A stretch of DNA of 64,000 nucleotides from JBEOJY01 sp040275305 (GCA_040275305.1 JBEOJY010000001.1:1-64000), one strand, 5' to 3'. Positions 43,655 through 53,237 are shown, counted from the stretch's first letter. The notes: generated by a model from the letters alone, not told the origin. Program-made: numbers and translations.

Positions 43655-45817
43655 ATGTTTTATAAGCTGGTGTTGCCTGTTTGCGCTTTGACCATGTTGG
43701 TCGCGGCGGGGCTTTTGTTCAACATCCAGCCGATGATTGGTAAAATGCTTTTACCCAAGGTCGGCGGGGCACCGGCTGTGTGGAATGTGGCTCTTGCCTG
43801 TTTTCAGCTTATGCTGTTGGCCGGATACTTATTATCCCACCTTATGCGCAAGCTGACTGCCTTCACGCATGGCGCAGTTTATTGTTTTCTTCTGGTGTGC
43901 GCCGCTGCGACTTTGCCTTTCAGCTTGCCGCAGAATCTTCCCGAGGTTGACAGCGCTCCGACGCGCGCGACGGCGGCGGCAATTATCGCCTCCGTCGGCG
44001 CGGTTTTCGTGGCTTTGTCGCTCACCGCGCCAACGATACAGCGTCTTTTCGCGCAGAGCAGGCATAAAGAGGCTTCGGATCCATACTTTCTTTATGCGGC
44101 GTCGAATGCCGGAAGCTTTATCGGCCTTTTGGCCTACCCGTTTTTTATCGAGCCGAACTTCGCGGTTTCCGAACAAACGCATTTGTGGAAACACGGCTAT
44201 TGGATGTTGCTTTTATTAGCGCCCTTATGCCTTTTGCTTCACAAACCGCGCGAGCAAACGGTTGTCAGTCACGAAGCCGCATCGCCCGTTTTGTGGAAGC
44301 AAAGCTGGGAATGGATTTTGCTGGCTTTATTGCCTTCGTCGCTGACGCTAGGCGTCACGACTTTCGTTTCCACCGATATCTCGCCGACTCCGATGTTATG
44401 GGTGGGAACGCTGGCTCTTTATCTTGCGACGTTCGTCATTGCCTTCGCGAGGCGTGGAGCTAAACTTCGTGCGCTCAATCTGAGGATTTTCCCGTTTATT
44501 GTTTTGGCCGCTGTCGCTACGCCGCTTCTGCAAGTCCGGACAGAAGCGATGGCCATGTCGCTACAACTAGCGGCCTTTTTCTCTGTGGCGCTTGCCTGTC
44601 ATACAAAACTTGCCGAAAAGCGCCCTTCGTATGAGCATTTGACAGTTTTTTATCTTTGCCTTTCCGTGGGAGGCGCGCTCGGCGGATCGTTCAACGCTTT
44701 TGTCGCGCCCTTCATCTTCAACGGCTTTTACGAATATCCGCTGGCTTTATCGCTGGCATATTTCGTGTTGGGCAGGAAGCTTACGTGCCAGCTAACGCCG
44801 AAACGTCTCGCTCTGGTTGCGTCGATCTTGTCAGCCTTCATGATTGTTGTCGTGGCTATTAACCAAGTTATGCCGCTTGAATCACATGTTGTCGCCAGCT
44901 TGGTCGTTATGATTTTCGCGCTGTGCATTTCGTTGAGCCATTGCTTGCCAAAGCTTGCCTGCTGCGCGCTTGGCGTATGTTTGGCCTTAACTGTTGGAAA
45001 ACAATTTTTCAATGACACTCAATTTCAGGGGCGAGATTTCTTCGGCGTCATCTCCGTTCGTGATAGCAATGACGAAGCCAAGGAAAGAACCTTGCGCCAC
45101 ATGATGCATGGCACGACGACGCACGGCGTTCAGATCGTCGGCCCTCTACGGCGCACTGTTCCCACGGGCTATTACAGCCCTGAAACCCCTATCGGCGAGC
45201 TTTGGAACGCTATGCGACCTGCAGACATCGCGGCGGTTGGCATAGGGGCCGGTACGCTGAATTGCTATGCAAAGTCAGATGATTTTGTGCATTTTATAGA
45301 CATTGATCCCCTGGCCGTAGAAACGGCGCAGAAATATTTCACCTTTGTGACCGAGTGCCCTTCTCCTCTTGTCTCCATAGGAGATGGCAGACTAGTTCTT
45401 CAATCCGACAAGCGGTTTTACGATCTTATCGTTTTGGACGCTTTCAGTTCGGACGCTATTCCGACGCACTTACTGACACGCGAGGCGCTAGAGATATATT
45501 TGCGTCGTCTCAAGCCGAACGGCGTACTGGCTTTTCACGTCTCCAGCCGTTTTTTCGATTTCGAGCCCGTTCTGGCCGCTGCCGCCGTCGATCTTGGGCT
45601 TACGGCTTACAGAGGCCGCAACCGCAAACGCGATGAGTCTGCGGACACGCTATTTTTTGGTTCCGTTTGGATCGCCATGGCTCGAGATGGCGCGACATTG
45701 CGCGACATTATACCGCAGAACAAAAATTGGCGGCTGGCGCAAACTCAGCCGCAGATTGCAGCGTGGCGCGACGATTACTCCAGCCTTATGCGCATCATGA
45801 ACCCTCCGCCGTTTTGA
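43655..45817 (+). CDS. Membrane-fused spermidine synthase-like protein
   Basis: 720 residues. The first two thirds carry a dozen or so hydrophobic helices (F-N-I-Q-P-M-I-G-K at about 24-32, typical of the fused MFS-type/spermidine-synthase family). The C-terminal third (from about 525) is a Rossmann-type aminopropyl/methyltransferase-like domain: A-V-G-I-G-A-G-T-L, H-F-I-D-I-D-P-L-A-V, G-D-G-R-L-V-L, D-L-I-V-L-D-A-F-S-S-D-A-I-P. The family's substrate is not established. Stands alone after tRNA-Phe. Confidence 0.85.
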   Translation: MFYKLVLPVCALTMLVAAGLLFNIQPMIGKMLLPKVGGAPAVWNVALACFQLMLLAGYLLSHLMRKLTAFTHGAVYCFLLVCAAATLPFSLPQNLPEVDSAPTRATAAAIIASVGAVFVALSLTAPTIQRLFAQSRHKEASDPYFLYAASNAGSFIGLLAYPFFIEPNFAVSEQTHLWKHGYWMLLLLAPLCLLLHKPREQTVVSHEAASPVLWKQSWEWILLALLPSSLTLGVTTFVSTDISPTPMLWVGTLALYLATFVIAFARRGAKLRALNLRIFPFIVLAAVATPLLQVRTEAMAMSLQLAAFFSVALACHTKLAEKRPSYEHLTVFYLCLSVGGALGGSFNAFVAPFIFNGFYEYPLALSLAYFVLGRKLTCQLTPKRLALVASILSAFMIVVVAINQVMPLESHVVASLVVMIFALCISLSHCLPKLACCALGVCLALTVGKQFFNDTQFQGRDFFGVISVRDSNDEAKERTLRHMMHGTTTHGVQIVGPLRRTVPTGYYSPETPIGELWNAMRPADIAAVGIGAGTLNCYAKSDDFVHFIDIDPLAVETAQKYFTFVTECPSPLVSIGDGRLVLQSDKRFYDLIVLDAFSSDAIPTHLLTREALEIYLRRLKPNGVLAFHVSSRFFDFEPVLAAAAVDLGLTAYRGRNRKRDESADTLFFGSVWIAMARDGATLRDIIPQNKNWRLAQTQPQIAAWRDDYSSLMRIMNPPPF

Positions 45818-45842
45818 TTTCGGCGACCTACTTACTTCTGCG

Positions 45843-46094
45843 CTACTCTTCTTTGCATCTTCCGATGTCGAGCAGCGAGTGGTTGGGGGAGGAGGTGCAG
45901 ACGAGTTTTTTCTGTTTGGGCGCGGCGGTGATCATCCAGGCGATCAGTCCGATCCCTACGATGACAATTGCCCAGAAGGCTTTGGGCGAGAGAAGCCTTG
46001 AGGCGTCTTCCGAAGCGGTTTTGGCTTTTGGGTATGGCGCGCGCGGTTTCTTGCTTTGAGTAGGCGGCGCTGGTTTTTTTGTGGTGTCGTTCAT
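45843..46094 (-). CDS. Small single-pass membrane protein
   Basis: 83 residues: a Pro/Lys-rich N-terminal tail, one membrane helix (about 39-57, F-W-A-I-V-I-V-G-I-G-L-I-A-W-M-I) and a short Cys-containing tail. No good ribosome site is visible. Downstream of trpC on the same strand with a 78-base gap; a role in tryptophan synthesis is not implied. Confidence 0.5.
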   Translation of the reverse strand: MNDTTKKPAPPTQSKKPRAPYPKAKTASEDASRLLSPKAFWAIVIVGIGLIAWMITAAPKQKKLVCTSSPNHSLLDIGRCKEE

Positions 46095-46172
46095 GGGGGA
46101 TGCAGAAAAAATCGGGGGTTTTTTCGACTATCGCATTATTTCATCGCGTTGGGGCAGATTCGTCAACATTCT

Positions 46173-46994
46173 TCACAATTGCATCAGCGCGCGGAGAGCC
46201 TCGCCGGGGTCTGGTTGTTTCAGCAGAGATTCGCCGACGAGGAAGCCTTTCGCGCCGCAGGCTTTGAGCTTTGCGATATCGTCGGGGGTTTTGATTCCGC
46301 TTTCGCTGACGAGGAAGCGGTCGGAGGGCACGAGGCGCGCCAGTTCTTCCGTGGCGTCGAGCGTCGTTTTGAGCGTTTTCAGGTTGCGGTTGTTGATGCC
46401 GATGAGGCCGGACGGCAAGGTCAGGGCGCGTTCCATCTCTTCGCGGTTATGCGTTTCGATCAATATGTCGAGGCCGTAATCCTGTGCCGCGTTGTGCAGT
46501 GTGGCCGCTTCGTCGTCGTTGAGCGCGGCTATGATGAGGAGGATGCAATCGGCTCCTAGTGCGCGGGTCTGCGCGACCTGCCACGGGTCGATCATGAAGT
46601 CCTTACGCAGGACAGGGAGATCGCAGGCGGCGCGCGCTTCGGTCAGATGCTCGTCGCGGCCCTGAAAGTACGGCGTGTCGGTGAGGACGGACAGGCAGGC
46701 CGCTCCCGCTTTGGCATAGGCTTGCGCCAGTTCGCGCGGCGAGAAGTTCGGGCGGATGATCCCGGCGGAAGGCGAGGCCTTCTTGATTTCCGCGATGAAG
46801 GCGCAACCGTTTCGGTCCGCCTTGTCGCGCATGGTTTGTGCGAAGCCGCGCAGAGGAGGGGCTTTGCTTGCGGCTTTGTTTAGCTCGGCGAGGGGCGTCG
46901 CGCGTTTGAGGTCTTCGACACGTTTGCGTTTGTCTTCGCAGATTTTGCGCAGGATATCGTTTTCGTCGGCGGCTATGGGGGGGGATGCGTTCAC
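46173..46994 (-). CDS. trpC: Indole-3-glycerol phosphate synthase
   Basis: Closes the indole ring in tryptophan synthesis. 273 residues, TIM barrel. Landmarks: I-C-E-D-K-R-K-R-V at the start, F-I-A-E-I-K-K-A-S-P-S-A-G, V-L-R-K-D-F-M-I-D-P-W-Q, I-G-I-N-N-R-N-L-K-T-L and S-E-S-G-I. Not fused to trpF. 28 bases after trpD, same operon. Confidence 0.96.
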   Translation of the reverse strand: MNASPPIAADENDILRKICEDKRKRVEDLKRATPLAELNKAASKAPPLRGFAQTMRDKADRNGCAFIAEIKKASPSAGIIRPNFSPRELAQAYAKAGAACLSVLTDTPYFQGRDEHLTEARAACDLPVLRKDFMIDPWQVAQTRALGADCILLIIAALNDDEAATLHNAAQDYGLDILIETHNREEMERALTLPSGLIGINNRNLKTLKTTLDATEELARLVPSDRFLVSESGIKTPDDIAKLKACGAKGFLVGESLLKQPDPGEALRALMQL

Positions 46995-47022
46995 TTCGTT
47001 CCTTTTTTATTTTTGTCCGGTT

Positions 47023-48096
47023 TTATTTTGTCCAGCGATTGGTGAGCGTCACAAGGCGATTCAGCGCTTCGGTCGCGGCGCCTGTGTCGATAGATTCGGC
47101 GGCGAGGTCGATGCCGCGCAGGATATTTTGCGCCTTTCCTGCGACGGTCAAGGCCGCGCCCGCGTTCGCGAGCACGATGTCGCGATAGGGACTGCGTTCG
47201 CCGTTCAAGAGCTTGCGCAGCGCGATGGCGTTTTCCGCCGCGTTCTGGCCATAGATATCGGCGACATGGATACGAGGAAGACGCATGTCTTCGGGTGTCA
47301 GGGTAAAGCTTCTCAATTCGCCGTCACGTAATTCTACGCTATCGGTTGGCGCTGTGGTTGTGATTTCGTCCATGTCGTCTTGGCCATGGACGAGCCATGC
47401 GGCTTTGCTGCCGAGTTCGGCGAGGACCTCTGCCATCGGCGTCAGCCATTCTTTCTCATAAACTCCGATCAGGTGGAGTTTGACGTTGGCTGGGTTCGTG
47501 AGGGGGCCAAGCAAGTTGAAGATCGTTCTTACACCCAGTCGCTTGCGGATCGGCGCGACGTGGCGCATGGCGGGGTGGTGGGTCGGCGCGAAGAGGAAGC
47601 AGATGTTCGCGACGTTGAGACATTCTTCGAGGATTGCGATATCCGGTTCGAGGTTGACGCCGAGTTCGCGCAGAACGTCCGACGCGCCGGAGCGGCTCGA
47701 GACCGAGCGATTGCCGTGTTTGGCGACGGGCACGCCGCCCCCTGCTACGACGAACGACGCGGCGGTGGAGATGTTTAGGGTGTTAAGCTGGTCGCCGCCG
47801 GTGCCGACGATGTCGATGGCGTCGGGCGGGGCTTTGATTGTAATGGCTTTCGAGCGCATCGAGATGACGGCGCCAAGAAGCTCTTCGACGGCTTCGCCTT
47901 TCTTGCACAGGCCAAGCAAAAACGCGGCAATATGTTCGTCGGGTATCTCGCCAGTGAAGATTAGGTCAAAGGCTTCTTTCGCCTCCTCGCTTGTTAGGTC
48001 TTCACCGTTCTCAACTTTCTGCAAAGCATGGTCAAACAGCATGGGCAGTTCCTGCGTGTCATGATCGTAGGTGAATAGGGCTGTCATTTCGTTCAT
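47023..48096 (-). CDS. trpD: Anthranilate phosphoribosyltransferase
   Basis: Transfers phosphoribosyl from PRPP to anthranilate. 357 residues. The start at 48096 overlaps the trpG stop as ATGA, which favours it over an internal Met. Signature D-I-V-G-T-G-G-D-Q-L-N-T-L-N-I-S-T and K-H-G-N-R-S-V-S-S-R-S-G-A-S-D are present, as is F-A-P-T-H-H-P-A-M-R-H-V-A. About 15 residues longer at the N-terminus than usual. Confidence 0.96.
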   Translation of the reverse strand: MNEMTALFTYDHDTQELPMLFDHALQKVENGEDLTSEEAKEAFDLIFTGEIPDEHIAAFLLGLCKKGEAVEELLGAVISMRSKAITIKAPPDAIDIVGTGGDQLNTLNISTAASFVVAGGGVPVAKHGNRSVSSRSGASDVLRELGVNLEPDIAILEECLNVANICFLFAPTHHPAMRHVAPIRKRLGVRTIFNLLGPLTNPANVKLHLIGVYEKEWLTPMAEVLAELGSKAAWLVHGQDDMDEITTTAPTDSVELRDGELRSFTLTPEDMRLPRIHVADIYGQNAAENAIALRKLLNGERSPYRDIVLANAGAALTVAGKAQNILRGIDLAAESIDTGAATEALNRLVTLTNRWTK

Positions 48097-48665
48097 TTTG
48101 AGCAGTCCAGAAAGTTTTTTAAGAGTTCGTGGCCGTGCTCCGTCGCGATGCTTTCGGGATGGAATTGCACGCCATGGATGGGCAGCGCTGCATGGCGTAG
48201 GCCCATCACAAGGCCGTCAACGGTTTCGGCGGTCACGATCAATTCCTTCGGCATGGTCGCGCGTTCTACGATCAGCGAGTGGTAGCGCGTGGCGGTGAAG
48301 GGCGACGGCAGATCGACGAAGACGCCTTCGCCCCGGTGATGGATTTGATCGACTTTGCCATGGATGGGTTTCGGGGCGCGAGTAACTTTTCCGCCGAAGG
48401 CGTGGCCGATGCTTTGGTGGCCGAGGCAGACGCCGAGCAAAGGAATTTTCGCTTCGGCGGCGCGGGCGATCAGTTCGAGGCAGATGCCCGCTTGTTCCGG
48501 CGCGCAGGGTCCCGGCGAAAGGACGATGTGGGAGGGTTTAAGTTCAATCGCTTGTTGCGCCGTCAGGGCATCGTTTCGTCTGATGTCGATGTCGGCCCCC
48601 AGCTCGCCTAGATAATGGGCGAGATTGTAGGTAAAGCTATCATAGTTGTCGATTAGTAGCAGCAT
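48093..48665 (-). CDS. trpG: Anthranilate synthase glutamine amidotransferase component
   Basis: Supplies ammonia to TrpE; may also serve 4-aminobenzoate synthesis (PabA). 190 residues from M-L-L-L-I-D-N-Y-D-S-F-T at 48665, the standard start; the upstream frame runs through a palindrome. Motifs: S-P-G-P-C-A-P, the nucleophile in L-G-V-C-L-G-H-Q-S-I, and V-Q-F-H-P-E-S. trpE is not adjacent in this window. Confidence 0.95.
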   Translation of the reverse strand: MLLLIDNYDSFTYNLAHYLGELGADIDIRRNDALTAQQAIELKPSHIVLSPGPCAPEQAGICLELIARAAEAKIPLLGVCLGHQSIGHAFGGKVTRAPKPIHGKVDQIHHRGEGVFVDLPSPFTATRYHSLIVERATMPKELIVTAETVDGLVMGLRHAALPIHGVQFHPESIATEHGHELLKNFLDCSK

Positions 48666-48688
48666 GCCGTATATACCCGAATTCCTTT

Positions 48689-48833
48689 GGAACCAGTCCA
48701 TGATCTCTAACTGCGGCTTTGGCTTTTCAGTCTTTTCTGCGCTTCCGTTACTCACGTACATCAATGTACGCTGCGTTACGGTTCTCGAAAAGACTGAAAA
48801 TCCTTCGCCGCAGCGAGATTCTGAACAGGTTCC
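48689..48833. repeat. Long imperfect palindrome upstream of trpG
   Basis: Arms of about 70 bases centred near 48762: CGTACAT/ATGTACG at the middle, TTTTCAGTCTTTTC against GAAAAGACTGAAAA, CTGCGGC against GCCGCAG, GATCTC against GAGATT, GGAACC against GGTTCC. It fills the space before trpG on the minus strand and continues toward the divergent gene at 48993. It contains no run of Trp codons, so a classical leader-peptide attenuator is not supported. Confidence 0.75.
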
Positions 48834-48992
48834 TTGGAACCCGAAAAATGGATTCGCAAAATAGGCGCGTGTCGCGTTGGCGTGTTTTTTGCGAAAACGA
48901 ACTCTCGGGCCTTCACGAGACCCAAACGATAGTATGCGGCGCTCCGCCGCATCCAATCAATCAAAAAATTACGAGATGATGGTTCTTTCGCC

Positions 48993-50198
48993 ATGGCTTC
49001 TTTACCACGTTTAGGGCGCATTTTGCGGCGATTTCCGGTTCTAGGGAGGTTGTTCCGGTCGAGGGGCAAGGGAAGACGTTCTGCAAAAACAGCGGTCAAA
49101 AGTTGGTTGGCGCTGGGTTTCTGGGCGGTTTTTGTCCTCGGTATGGCTTTGGTTCTATTGGCTTCTCCGCCGCTTCCCAAGCGTTCTATCCACGCTTTGA
49201 GAGGAGGAGCGCAGGTGTCCGTCGCGCCTTTGCCTGCGCCTCCGCCGATGCTTGCCGCACCAATGCCTGTGCCTACTTTGCCAGCCATTTCGGCGCCGCC
49301 TTCCTTGCCGATGGCTGGGTTGGAAGAGACAACGACTGCAACAGAACAGGACATGCAGCCGATTTGGCCGATTGAGGAGAATTATGGGCAGAAATCCGCC
49401 AAAAGCATCGCTGTTCCGGTGGCGCCTCCGGTGCCGGAACCGAAGCTGCCGGGGTGGTTACCTTCGCACAAGGCGCGGATTGCTATCGTGATCGACGATA
49501 TGGGGTTGAATTTGAGAGAGTCTCGCCGAGCGGTCGCTTTGCCTGCTTCGGTGACACTTTCCTATATTCCGTATGCGCCAAGGCTGAGGGACCAGACCCG
49601 CGAGGCGCGCGACGTCGGACATGAGCTGATGCTGCATATGCCGATGGAGCCTATAGGGCATGACAATCCGGGGCCGGGAGCGTTGTTGACCGGGCTTTCC
49701 GAAGACGAGATTAGGCAGAGGCTGGTTCAGGCGCTGTCGAGCTTTGTCGGTTTCGATGGCGTTAACAACCACATGGGCAGCAAGTTCACGGCCAGCGAAT
49801 CCGGGATGGAGATCGTCGTGGAGGAGCTTAAGCAACGGCAGTTGTTCTTTCTGGATTCGCGCACGAGTTCGCTGACGGTAGGGGAGAAGGTCGCAAGGCG
49901 TGAGGGGCTGCCTGTGATCGCGCGCGATGTGTTTCTTGACGATTCCATGACGCTGGAAGCAGTGCGCGGGCAGATTCAGCAGCTTGAACGAGTCGCACGG
50001 CGCAAGGGATATGCGGTGGCTATTGGCCATCCTCATCAGGCTACGCTTCAGGCGCTGGAGAAATGGATGCCGGAGGCGGAGAAGCGTGGTTTCGTGTTTG
50101 TGGCTATTCGCGATCTGGTTGAGCAGCTTTCCGGCGTGACGGCGGTATCGGCCCCGGCGGCAGACACTGCTGCGCGGGGGTTAGTCTTGCGTCCCTGA
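48993..50198 (+). CDS. Divergent polysaccharide deacetylase family protein
   Basis: 401 residues. N-terminal membrane helix (about 38-55, W-A-V-F-V-L-G-M-A-L-V-L-L-A-S-P), Pro/Ala-rich periplasmic linker, then the YibQ-type domain (about 160-385): I-A-I-V-I-D-D-M-G-L-N with the metal-binding Asp pair, L-M-L-H-M-P-M-E-P, N-N-H-M-G-S-K-F-T and I-G-H-P-H. A periplasmic sugar deacetylase role is predicted for the family. Its end overlaps the RodZ-like gene by 18 bases (convergent). Confidence 0.85.
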   Translation: MASLPRLGRILRRFPVLGRLFRSRGKGRRSAKTAVKSWLALGFWAVFVLGMALVLLASPPLPKRSIHALRGGAQVSVAPLPAPPPMLAAPMPVPTLPAISAPPSLPMAGLEETTTATEQDMQPIWPIEENYGQKSAKSIAVPVAPPVPEPKLPGWLPSHKARIAIVIDDMGLNLRESRRAVALPASVTLSYIPYAPRLRDQTREARDVGHELMLHMPMEPIGHDNPGPGALLTGLSEDEIRQRLVQALSSFVGFDGVNNHMGSKFTASESGMEIVVEELKQRQLFFLDSRTSSLTVGEKVARREGLPVIARDVFLDDSMTLEAVRGQIQQLERVARRKGYAVAIGHPHQATLQALEKWMPEAEKRGFVFVAIRDLVEQLSGVTAVSAPAADTAARGLVLRP

Positions 50199-51404
50199 CG
50201 AGGCTCTTTGAGCTTTAAGGTGAGCGGGTTCCAACGCGATATTGCGCATGATTCGCGAAGAGTTACCTGGGAGCCGGACGGTTTCCGTTCCGTCGATTAC
50301 TAGCGCTAAACCTCCGCTGTTCCCTGTCGTCATTTTTAGGCCAGGTTGATCGGGAATGGCGTAGGTATCGCCGGGCTTCAGCACTTTGTCGTAGACCGTT
50401 TTTCCACGGCTGTCGGCGATGAGGACCCAACTTGTCTGTTCGGCGCGGATAGTGACACGCGAGGCTGGCTTTGATTCAGCTACGGCGAAGTCTATTTTAT
50501 CCGTTTGTTTGTCTGTTTTGGCCGACGGCGTTGTCGACGGTTGCGTTTGTTGCTGAACTGAGGGCGTGGCTGAAGCTATAGTTTGCGCTGGCTCAGTCGT
50601 TGTTTCTGGGGTGGGGGCAACTGCGCCTGCACTTGCAGGCGCGGAGCCAGAAACGGTTATACCGGATTGTAGCGCGCCCAAGTCGTTTGTTGTGGCGCTG
50701 ACCGGGGCGTTGGTCGAATCTTGCGACAATAGGACGCCTGCGGGGGTTATGGCGTTTGTCGAGAGCGGGTTTTGTTGTTGCAGAGAAAGGTTGGAGGTGG
50801 CTGCGAGCGCGGTCGCTGATTCTGGCGTGGTTTGGGTGGCAGCTATGACGGGAGGCGTTGTGATTGTCGCGCGATCGGAGGTCGATACGCCGTACCATGC
50901 GACGTAGACGAGCAATGCTACGACTGCTGCGCCTGCCACGAGCATGGCGGAGGGGGCACGTCCTTCGCCGATGGGAATTGGCATGATCAAAGTCGGTTTG
51001 CGGCGGCGACCTGCCATTTCCTTGCGATAGCGGTCGATCGCTTCTTTGCCGTCGATGCCGAGAAACTCGGCGTAGGTGCGCAGGAAGCCGATGACGTAGG
51101 CATCGGCGGGAATTTCATTGTAGCGGCTGTTTTCCAGCGCGGTCAGAAAACCTGGTTTGATGCACAGGTATTCCGCGATTTCCTGAAGGTTGCCGAAGTG
51201 ACGCTCGCGTTGGCGGCGAAGCACATCGCCGATTCGCTCTTGTGTCGTCGGTTGCTCGTCGTTATGCGAATCTCTGGAGGCGTTCGCGTTGGCGTGATTC
51301 TGTGATGCGTTCATGGGCATGATGTAGGCGAACATCGCGTTCTGCGCGTCTGAGGTGGACTCTGACGCGGAAGCGGCTCTTGTTTGTCGTTTGTTTGCTG
51401 GCAT
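50181..51404 (-). CDS. RodZ-like HTH / membrane protein
   Basis: 407 residues. Cytoplasmic HTH (about 55-125: L-Q-E-I-A-E-Y-L-C-I-K-P-G-F-L-T-A-L-E), basic linker, membrane helix (about 148-168), long Thr/Ala/Ser/Gln-rich periplasmic region and a C-terminal DUF4115-type beta domain (about 310-395, S-W-V-L-I-A-D-S-R-G-K-T-V-Y-D). This is the RodZ layout, a cytoskeleton adaptor linking MreB to the wall machinery. Low-complexity N-terminal 50 residues; an internal Met may be the true start. Confidence 0.85.
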   Translation of the reverse strand: MPANKRQTRAASASESTSDAQNAMFAYIMPMNASQNHANANASRDSHNDEQPTTQERIGDVLRRQRERHFGNLQEIAEYLCIKPGFLTALENSRYNEIPADAYVIGFLRTYAEFLGIDGKEAIDRYRKEMAGRRRKPTLIMPIPIGEGRAPSAMLVAGAAVVALLVYVAWYGVSTSDRATITTPPVIAATQTTPESATALAATSNLSLQQQNPLSTNAITPAGVLLSQDSTNAPVSATTNDLGALQSGITVSGSAPASAGAVAPTPETTTEPAQTIASATPSVQQQTQPSTTPSAKTDKQTDKIDFAVAESKPASRVTIRAEQTSWVLIADSRGKTVYDKVLKPGDTYAIPDQPGLKMTTGNSGGLALVIDGTETVRLPGNSSRIMRNIALEPAHLKAQRASSGTQD

Positions 51405-51563
51405 GGCGGCACGCTATAAAATTTCATATGAAAAGGCAAATTGTCCTTATCGGCGTGGTTCCGCACAGCCTTTGTTAACAGGGGCAATGGTTTGCAGTAT
51501 AAACAGATAAATGCGGCGCTGCGAAGGCGGACATGGTTTTGCCGGGCGATGGGGGGAAGCAGG

Positions 51564-52124
51564 ATGGGACTGAGGCGAGGGCTGTTGCTGGATCGCGACG
51601 GGGTGGTTAACCGTGACGACGGGTATGTCGGAAGCGCCGACAGATTCGTCTTTATGCCGCATGCGTTTTCCTTTCTGCGCGAGGCGCAGGATTGCGGTTA
51701 CAGGCTTGCGATTGTGACGAACCAGTCCGGGGTTGCGCGTGGGTTGTATTCGGCGGAGGCGTTTGAGGCGGTGACGGGCTGGATGCTGGAGAGGTTGCAG
51801 CTAGAGGGGATCACGATTGATTTGGCGCTGGCCTGTTTCGAGCATCCTGAGGGCAAAGCCGAGGTGTATCGGCGGGAGAGCTTTTGGCGCAAACCCAATC
51901 CCGGCATGATGCTGGAGGCTGTTCAGCGGTTGCGGCTTGATCCGGCCCGGTCGATTGCGTTGGGCGATAGCGTACGAGACATGGAGGCGGCGCGGGCGGC
52001 GGGGATTGGCCTGCGGTGGCATCTGGGGCCGAAGGAAGCTCCGGATTCCTTTGTCCAGAAGAACGGCGTTTTGCGTGTCTACGATCTGGAGCAGGCTCGC
52101 GAGGAACTGAAGGACTGTTCGTGA
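51564..52124 (+). CDS. HAD-IIIA phosphatase (GmhB-like)
   Basis: 186 residues from the Met at 51564 (GGGGG upstream). HAD motif I D-R-D-G-V-V-N, motif II V-T-N-Q-S-G-V-A-R-G, motif III Lys in W-R-K-P-N-P-G-M and motif IV L-G-D-S-V-R-D-M. Resembles D-glycero-D-manno-heptose-1,7-bisphosphate 7-phosphatase, but the C-x-H ... C-x-C zinc set is reduced to C-F-E-H without the second pair. So it could act on heptose- or histidinol-phosphate-like substrates. Overlaps obg by 46 bases at their 3' ends. Confidence 0.8.
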   Translation: MGLRRGLLLDRDGVVNRDDGYVGSADRFVFMPHAFSFLREAQDCGYRLAIVTNQSGVARGLYSAEAFEAVTGWMLERLQLEGITIDLALACFEHPEGKAEVYRRESFWRKPNPGMMLEAVQRLRLDPARSIALGDSVRDMEAARAAGIGLRWHLGPKEAPDSFVQKNGVLRVYDLEQAREELKDCS

Positions 52125-53137
52125 TGTTTATCGCTGTTCTTTCCTAAAATTTTGATCGACATGGCGGCAAGGACTTCGTCCACGCCCTGATGCGCGACGG
52201 AGGAGATGGCGAAGACGGTTTTGCGACTGGCCTTCTTGAGCGCCGCAGTCTTTTTGCGGATTTCGGCGGGCGTTAGCGCGTCGCATTTGGTCAGCGCGAC
52301 GAGTTCCGGCTTGCGCGACAGGCCTGCGCCGTAGGCTTTTAGCTCGTTGCGGATTTCCTTATAGCTTTTGACCACGCTATCCGACGTGGCATCGACGAGA
52401 TGCAGCAGGACTTTCGTGCGCTCGACATGGCCAAGGAAGCGGTCGCCCAAGCCATGGCCTTCGTGCGCGCCTTCGATCAAGCCGGGGATGTCCGCGATGA
52501 CGAAGGACGTGCCGTCGCGTTTGCCGCCTAGTTGCACGACGCCGAGGTTGGGTGAAAGCGTGGTGAAGGGGTAGTCTGCAATTTTAGGTTTCGCGGCTGT
52601 GCAGACAGACAGGAACGTCGATTTTCCTGCGTTCGGAAGGCCGATCAGTCCAGCGTCTGCGATGAGTTTGAGACGAAGCCAGATTGCGCGTTCTACGCCG
52701 GGATAGCCGGGCGTGAAGTGGCGGGGGGCTTGGTTGGTTGAGGATTTGTAGTGCGCGTTGCCGAATCCCCCGTCGCCGCCTTCGAGGAAGATTTCCTTTT
52801 GGCCTTCTTCGTTCAGGTCGAGCAGGACGGTTTCCTTGTCTTCGTCCAGCACTTGCGTTCCGACCGGCACGCGCAGGATGAGGTCGCCGCCGTTCGCGCC
52901 GCTGCGCAGGCGTCCTGCGCCGCCGCGCCCGTTGGCGGCTTCGTAATGCTGTTGGAATCTGTAGTCGATCAGCGTGTTGAGGTTGCGCGCCGCCTCGAAG
53001 ATCACGTCGCCGCCCTTGCCGCCGTTGCCGCCGTCGGGGCCGCCATATTCGATGAATTTCTCGCGGCGGAAGCTTACGCAGCCGGGGCCGCCTTTGCCGC
53101 TTTTGATGTAGATTTTCGCGAGATCGAGAAATTTCAT
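52079..53137 (-). CDS. obgE: GTPase Obg/CgtA
   Basis: Essential ribosome-associated GTPase. 352 residues. Glycine-rich Obg fold at the N-terminus (G-G-P-D-G-G-N-G-G-K-G-G-D-V, R-F-Q-Q-H-Y-E-A-N-G). The G domain has G-L-P-N-A-G-K-S-T, the D-I-P-G-L-I-E-G-A switch and T-K-C-D for guanine. No third domain of size. rpmA and rplU, often nearby, are not in this stretch. Confidence 0.96.
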   Translation of the reverse strand: MKFLDLAKIYIKSGKGGPGCVSFRREKFIEYGGPDGGNGGKGGDVIFEAARNLNTLIDYRFQQHYEAANGRGGAGRLRSGANGGDLILRVPVGTQVLDEDKETVLLDLNEEGQKEIFLEGGDGGFGNAHYKSSTNQAPRHFTPGYPGVERAIWLRLKLIADAGLIGLPNAGKSTFLSVCTAAKPKIADYPFTTLSPNLGVVQLGGKRDGTSFVIADIPGLIEGAHEGHGLGDRFLGHVERTKVLLHLVDATSDSVVKSYKEIRNELKAYGAGLSRKPELVALTKCDALTPAEIRKKTAALKKASRKTVFAISSVAHQGVDEVLAAMSIKILGKNSDKHHEQSFSSSRACSRS

Positions 53138-53237
53138 GGTGTTCTGCCCTGATATGCCGTCATTTCTTGGGTTCTTTTTATGTATACAAATCGCACATGA
53201 AGAGGTGGCAAAACCTTGACGAAAGACAGGTGCGACT

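Noticed and set aside
48666..48956. Longer TrpG reading
   Set aside because: Runs through the palindrome; M-L-L-L-I-D-N-Y-D-S is the conserved start.
48666..48992. trp leader-peptide attenuator
   Set aside because: No short open frame with tandem Trp codons precedes trpG; the stem resembles a dispersed palindrome instead.
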